This document shows, one piece after another, positions 61,484 to 64,000 of a stretch of DNA of 64,000 bases. The position numbers and the translations under genes were made by a program. Source of the stretch: Streptomyces sp. Je 1-369 (GTDB lineage Bacteria; Actinomycetota; Actinomycetes; Streptomycetales; Streptomycetaceae); the NCBI RefSeq assembly GCF_026810505.1, contig NZ_CP101750.1, positions 4,803,254 through 4,867,253 on the forward strand, read 5' to 3'. Position 1 is the first letter of the stretch, and every line of letters begins with the position of its first letter. The notes under the pieces were generated by a model. That model saw nothing but the letters and a program-made list of their open reading frames with translations, made no database searches and had not been told where the DNA came from.

Positions 61484-62254
61484 ATGTGCGCTTTTGTCCT
61501 GGTCGCGGAGGACGACGAGAAACAGGCCGAGCTGGTCCGCCGCTATCTGGAACGCGAGGGCCACGAGGCCGCCGTCGTCCACGACGGGTCCGCCGCTCTG
61601 GCCGAGGTGCGGCGCAGGCTGCCGGACCTGCTGATCCTCGACGTGATGATGCCCGGCACCGACGGCCTGGAGGTCACCCGTTTCCTCCGGGACGGGAACG
61701 GGCCGACGGAGCTGACCCGCCTCCCGATCCTGATGCTGACCGCCCGCACCACCGAGGACGACCTCCTCATGGGCCTCGACACGGGCGCTGACGACTACCT
61801 CACCAAGCCGTACAGTCCGCGCGAGCTGATGGCCCGGGTCCGGACGCTGCTGCGCCGCGCGGGCGGCATCCACGCGCCGCTGCCCGAAACGGACCGGCGG
61901 ATCCTGCGGGTCGGCGGCCTCGTCGTCGACCCGCTGCGGCACGAGGTGACGGTCGACGGACGGCACGTCGACTGCACGCCGGGCGAGTTCGACCTGCTCA
62001 CGGTCCTCGCGGAGGAGCCGGACCGGGTCTTCACGCGGCCGCAGCTCCTCGACCGCATCCACGGCTCGTCGGGGTACATATCCGCGCGCACGGTCGACGT
62101 GCACGTGCTGAACCTCCGCAAGAAGATCGAGTCCGATCCGCGGCGCCCGGACCGCCTTCTCACGGTGTTCGGGGTGGGGTACAAGCTGGCAGGGGCGGGT
62201 GCCGGTCCGGGCGCGGGTCCGGGTGCGGGTGCGGGGGCGACGCGTGGCGCGTGA
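61484..62254 (+). CDS. OmpR/PhoB-type response regulator
   Basis: 256 residues. Receiver with acid pocket (AEDDE), phospho-Asp53 in LLILDVMMPG, and TKPYSPREL with its Lys; then an OmpR winged helix ending TVDVHVLNLRKKIE and GVGYKLAG. The last ~20 residues are a (GAGAGP)n low-complexity tail. A TATCCT at 61471-61476 lies 7 nt before the ATG and no ribosome site is visible, so the mRNA may be leaderless. Overlaps the kinase gene by 11 bp. Confidence 0.9.
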   Translation: MCAFVLVAEDDEKQAELVRRYLEREGHEAAVVHDGSAALAEVRRRLPDLLILDVMMPGTDGLEVTRFLRDGNGPTELTRLPILMLTARTTEDDLLMGLDTGADDYLTKPYSPRELMARVRTLLRRAGGIHAPLPETDRRILRVGGLVVDPLRHEVTVDGRHVDCTPGEFDLLTVLAEEPDRVFTRPQLLDRIHGSSGYISARTVDVHVLNLRKKIESDPRRPDRLLTVFGVGYKLAGAGAGPGAGPGAGAGATRGA

Positions 62255-64000
62255 CGTTCCGCTGCGCAAGAGCCTGCTGGCCCGGCTGCTCGCCGTCTCC
62301 GTACTGGTATCCATCGGCTCCATCGCCGCCACTGCGTGGCTCGCCGCGCAGACCACGTCCGGGGCGCTGCGGCAGGAACAGGGGCAGGTACTCGCCGACG
62401 ACGCCCGTATCTACGACAAGCTCCTCGGCCTCGGCGCGACCTCTCCGGAGTGGCGGGGCGCCGACGAGGCCGTCCGCGAACTGTCCCGCCAGACCGGCCG
62501 CCGTATCGCGCTCACCACGCAGGAACGCAAGGTCATCGCGGACTCGTCGGCGCCGCCGAAGGGGGCCGGCGGTGCCGCCGAGGGTGGGGACTCCGGGAGG
62601 CCGCCTCCGTCTCCCAAGGCCCGCACCGGGCGTGACGCCACAACCAGCCCCAAGACCGGCGACGACAAGTCCGCCGCACCCCTCCCCCCGACCGCCTCCG
62701 CCGTCCTCGACCCGCTCTCCGTCGACAGCGCGCTCGCCCCGGGCCGTGCGGACAACGAGGCGTCGGACGACGCCGCGGCGGACCGCATCGATCCACGGGC
62801 GGTCGGCCCGTACCGGCTCACCAAGGTGGAACGTACGCGCCTGAAGGACGCCGCCGACCGGCGCGCGGCCTGTCTCGTGGACCTCGGCATGACACCCCAG
62901 GTGGTCGTCGGCCCCGGCGGCCGACCCACCGTCCGCGTCGACCACGACCCGGGCGAGTTCCTGCAGTCCCAGTGCCGTACGCCTCCCTTGGAGATGCCCA
63001 CCGAGTCCGAGCAGAAGGCCCTCAAGAAGCTCAACGCCCTCACCGGCGCCTGTCTGAAGCGGCAGGGCCTCGACCCCGTCCCTGTCGGCCTCGACCTGGA
63101 GGGGCGGAGCGGTCCGAAGCCGGTCGCCGCCTCCGTGCCGTCGTTCGCCGCCGCGAAGCCCGACGTACCCCCAGCGCCCGACGGCGCCGTATGGCCCAGT
63201 GAAGAGCGGGCGGCGATCCGTCCGAACGCCGGGGCCGTCGGGCCGGAGTCCACCACCGCCGCGACCGCGTCCTGCGTCGACACCGCGCGCCGCGAGCAGC
63301 TCGGCCCCTACGTCTCGTCGCCCGCGCTCCTCTTCATCACCAGCTCCGACGGCACCCGCAGCACCCCCGCCTTCAGCCTCTCCCGGGCCAACACCATCCG
63401 TCTGGCCTTGCTCGCCGCGGCCGTCCTCGCCGTCACGATCGCCGTCACCGCGCTGGCCGCGACCCGGCTGACCAGGCCGCTGCGCGCACTCACCGCCGCG
63501 ACGCGCCGCATGAAGAACGGCGAGTCGAGCGAACCGGTCCCCGCAAGGGCCACGCGCTCGGCGGGCGAGATCAGCCAACTCGCCGCCGCGTTCAACGACA
63601 TGGCGGCCCACCGCAAGGCCCTGGAGGAACAGCGCAAGGCCATGGTCAGCGATGTGGCGCATGAGCTGCGCACGCCGCTGTCCAACATCCGCGGCTGGCT
63701 GGAGGCGGCGGAGGACGGGGTCGTCGACACCGACCCCGAACTCGTCACCTCTCTCCTCGAAGAGGCGCTGCTGCTCCAGCACATCGTCGACGACCTCCAG
63801 GATCTGGCGGCCGCCGACGCCGGTACGCTCCGGCTGCACCGCGAGCCGGTACGGGCCGCCGAGATCGCCGACCAGGTCGCCGCGGCGCACCAGGCGCGCG
63901 CGGACGGCGCGGGGGTACGGCTCAGGGCCACCGCGTTCGGCGACCCGTGGGTGACGGCCGATCCGCTGCGGCTGCGGCAGGCGATCGGCAACCTCGTCTC
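62244..64000 (+). CDS. Sensor histidine kinase, truncated by the window end
   Basis: 585 codons visible, open at the 3' edge. GTG at 62244 inside the regulator's end. First membrane helix ~12-34, an unusually long (~350-residue) Pro/Ala-rich extracytoplasmic sensor domain with several Cys (RRAACLVD, QSQCRTP, TGACLKR, ASCVDTA), second helix ~386-407, HAMP from RLTRPLRAL, and the H-box VSDVAHELRTPLSN with phospho-acceptor His473. The ATPase N-box begins at the edge (LRQAIGNLV). Partner of the regulator just upstream; signal unknown. Confidence 0.9.
   Translation, partial: MARDVPLRKSLLARLLAVSVLVSIGSIAATAWLAAQTTSGALRQEQGQVLADDARIYDKLLGLGATSPEWRGADEAVRELSRQTGRRIALTTQERKVIADSSAPPKGAGGAAEGGDSGRPPPSPKARTGRDATTSPKTGDDKSAAPLPPTASAVLDPLSVDSALAPGRADNEASDDAAADRIDPRAVGPYRLTKVERTRLKDAADRRAACLVDLGMTPQVVVGPGGRPTVRVDHDPGEFLQSQCRTPPLEMPTESEQKALKKLNALTGACLKRQGLDPVPVGLDLEGRSGPKPVAASVPSFAAAKPDVPPAPDGAVWPSEERAAIRPNAGAVGPESTTAATASCVDTARREQLGPYVSSPALLFITSSDGTRSTPAFSLSRANTIRLALLAAAVLAVTIAVTALAATRLTRPLRALTAATRRMKNGESSEPVPARATRSAGEISQLAAAFNDMAAHRKALEEQRKAMVSDVAHELRTPLSNIRGWLEAAEDGVVDTDPELVTSLLEEALLLQHIVDDLQDLAAADAGTLRLHREPVRAAEIADQVAAAHQARADGAGVRLRATAFGDPWVTADPLRLRQAIGNLV

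Overview
This is a Streptomyces chromosome window. The sequence is very GC-rich with strong third-position GC bias, GTG/TTG starts are common, and it carries developmental genes typical of the genus: wblA, crp, bldG and a 6C small RNA. The order wblA - two ArsA-type ATPases - RidA - metallo-hydrolase - crp - nth - CoA-type NUDIX - marP - epoxide-hydrolase-like gene - acs - HAD phosphatase - 6C RNA - ssd - tadABC - Flp/TadE genes - DECH helicase - bldG - topA - holB is, from memory, the conserved actinobacterial block of S. coelicolor SCO3579-SCO3540. Much of it matches M. tuberculosis Rv3681c-Rv3644c. No database was searched.

Layout. 0-6.5 kb: redox and development regulators (wblA, crp) with Get3/ArsA-like ATPases and small hydrolases. 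6.8-20.5 kb: DNA repair (nth), envelope protease marP, a holin-like membrane protein, nhaA, acs, a SulP-carbonic anhydrase fusion, a deacetylase-like lipoprotein and a CooC-like ATPase. 20.6-28.3 kb: a Fic-like protein that has lost its catalytic residues, a HAD phosphatase, the 6C RNA and a complete Gram-positive Tad-type secretion/pilus operon (ssd, tadA, tadB, tadC, DUF4244, tadE and a second tadE-like gene). tadC carries a TTA codon, so it is a candidate for bldA control. 28.4-47.3 kb: DECH helicase, the bldG/anti-sigma pair, proton pyrophosphatase, methyltransferase, topA, an MFS-thymidylate kinase fusion, holB, a secreted peptidase and tRNA-Thr(CGU).

47.3-59.0 kb, immediately downstream of the tRNA, is accessory DNA that looks like a compact specialised-metabolite locus. 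It has a StrR-type activator, two similar LysR regulators, an EhpF/EhpG-like carboxylate activation and reduction pair, an ABM/YdhR-like protein, a SnoaL/SgcJ-like protein, a 14-TM exporter, an APS-kinase-like protein, a methyltransferase and a PAPS-type sulfotransferase. A 19-bp perfect hairpin closes it. Together these suggest carboxylate reduction, methylation and sulfation of a small molecule whose core-building genes are not in this window. 59-64 kb: cupin, SDR, alpha/beta hydrolase and a two-component system cut by the window end.

The most unexpected structure is a set of short tandem repeats starting at or spanning the stop codons of at least seven unrelated genes (NUDIX, crp, Fic-like, anti-sigma, methyltransferase, cupin, SDR). 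The units (13-32 bp) differ from gene to gene, but the position is shared. In three arrays every unit carries the stop triplet; in three others only the real stop carries it, by a single base change.
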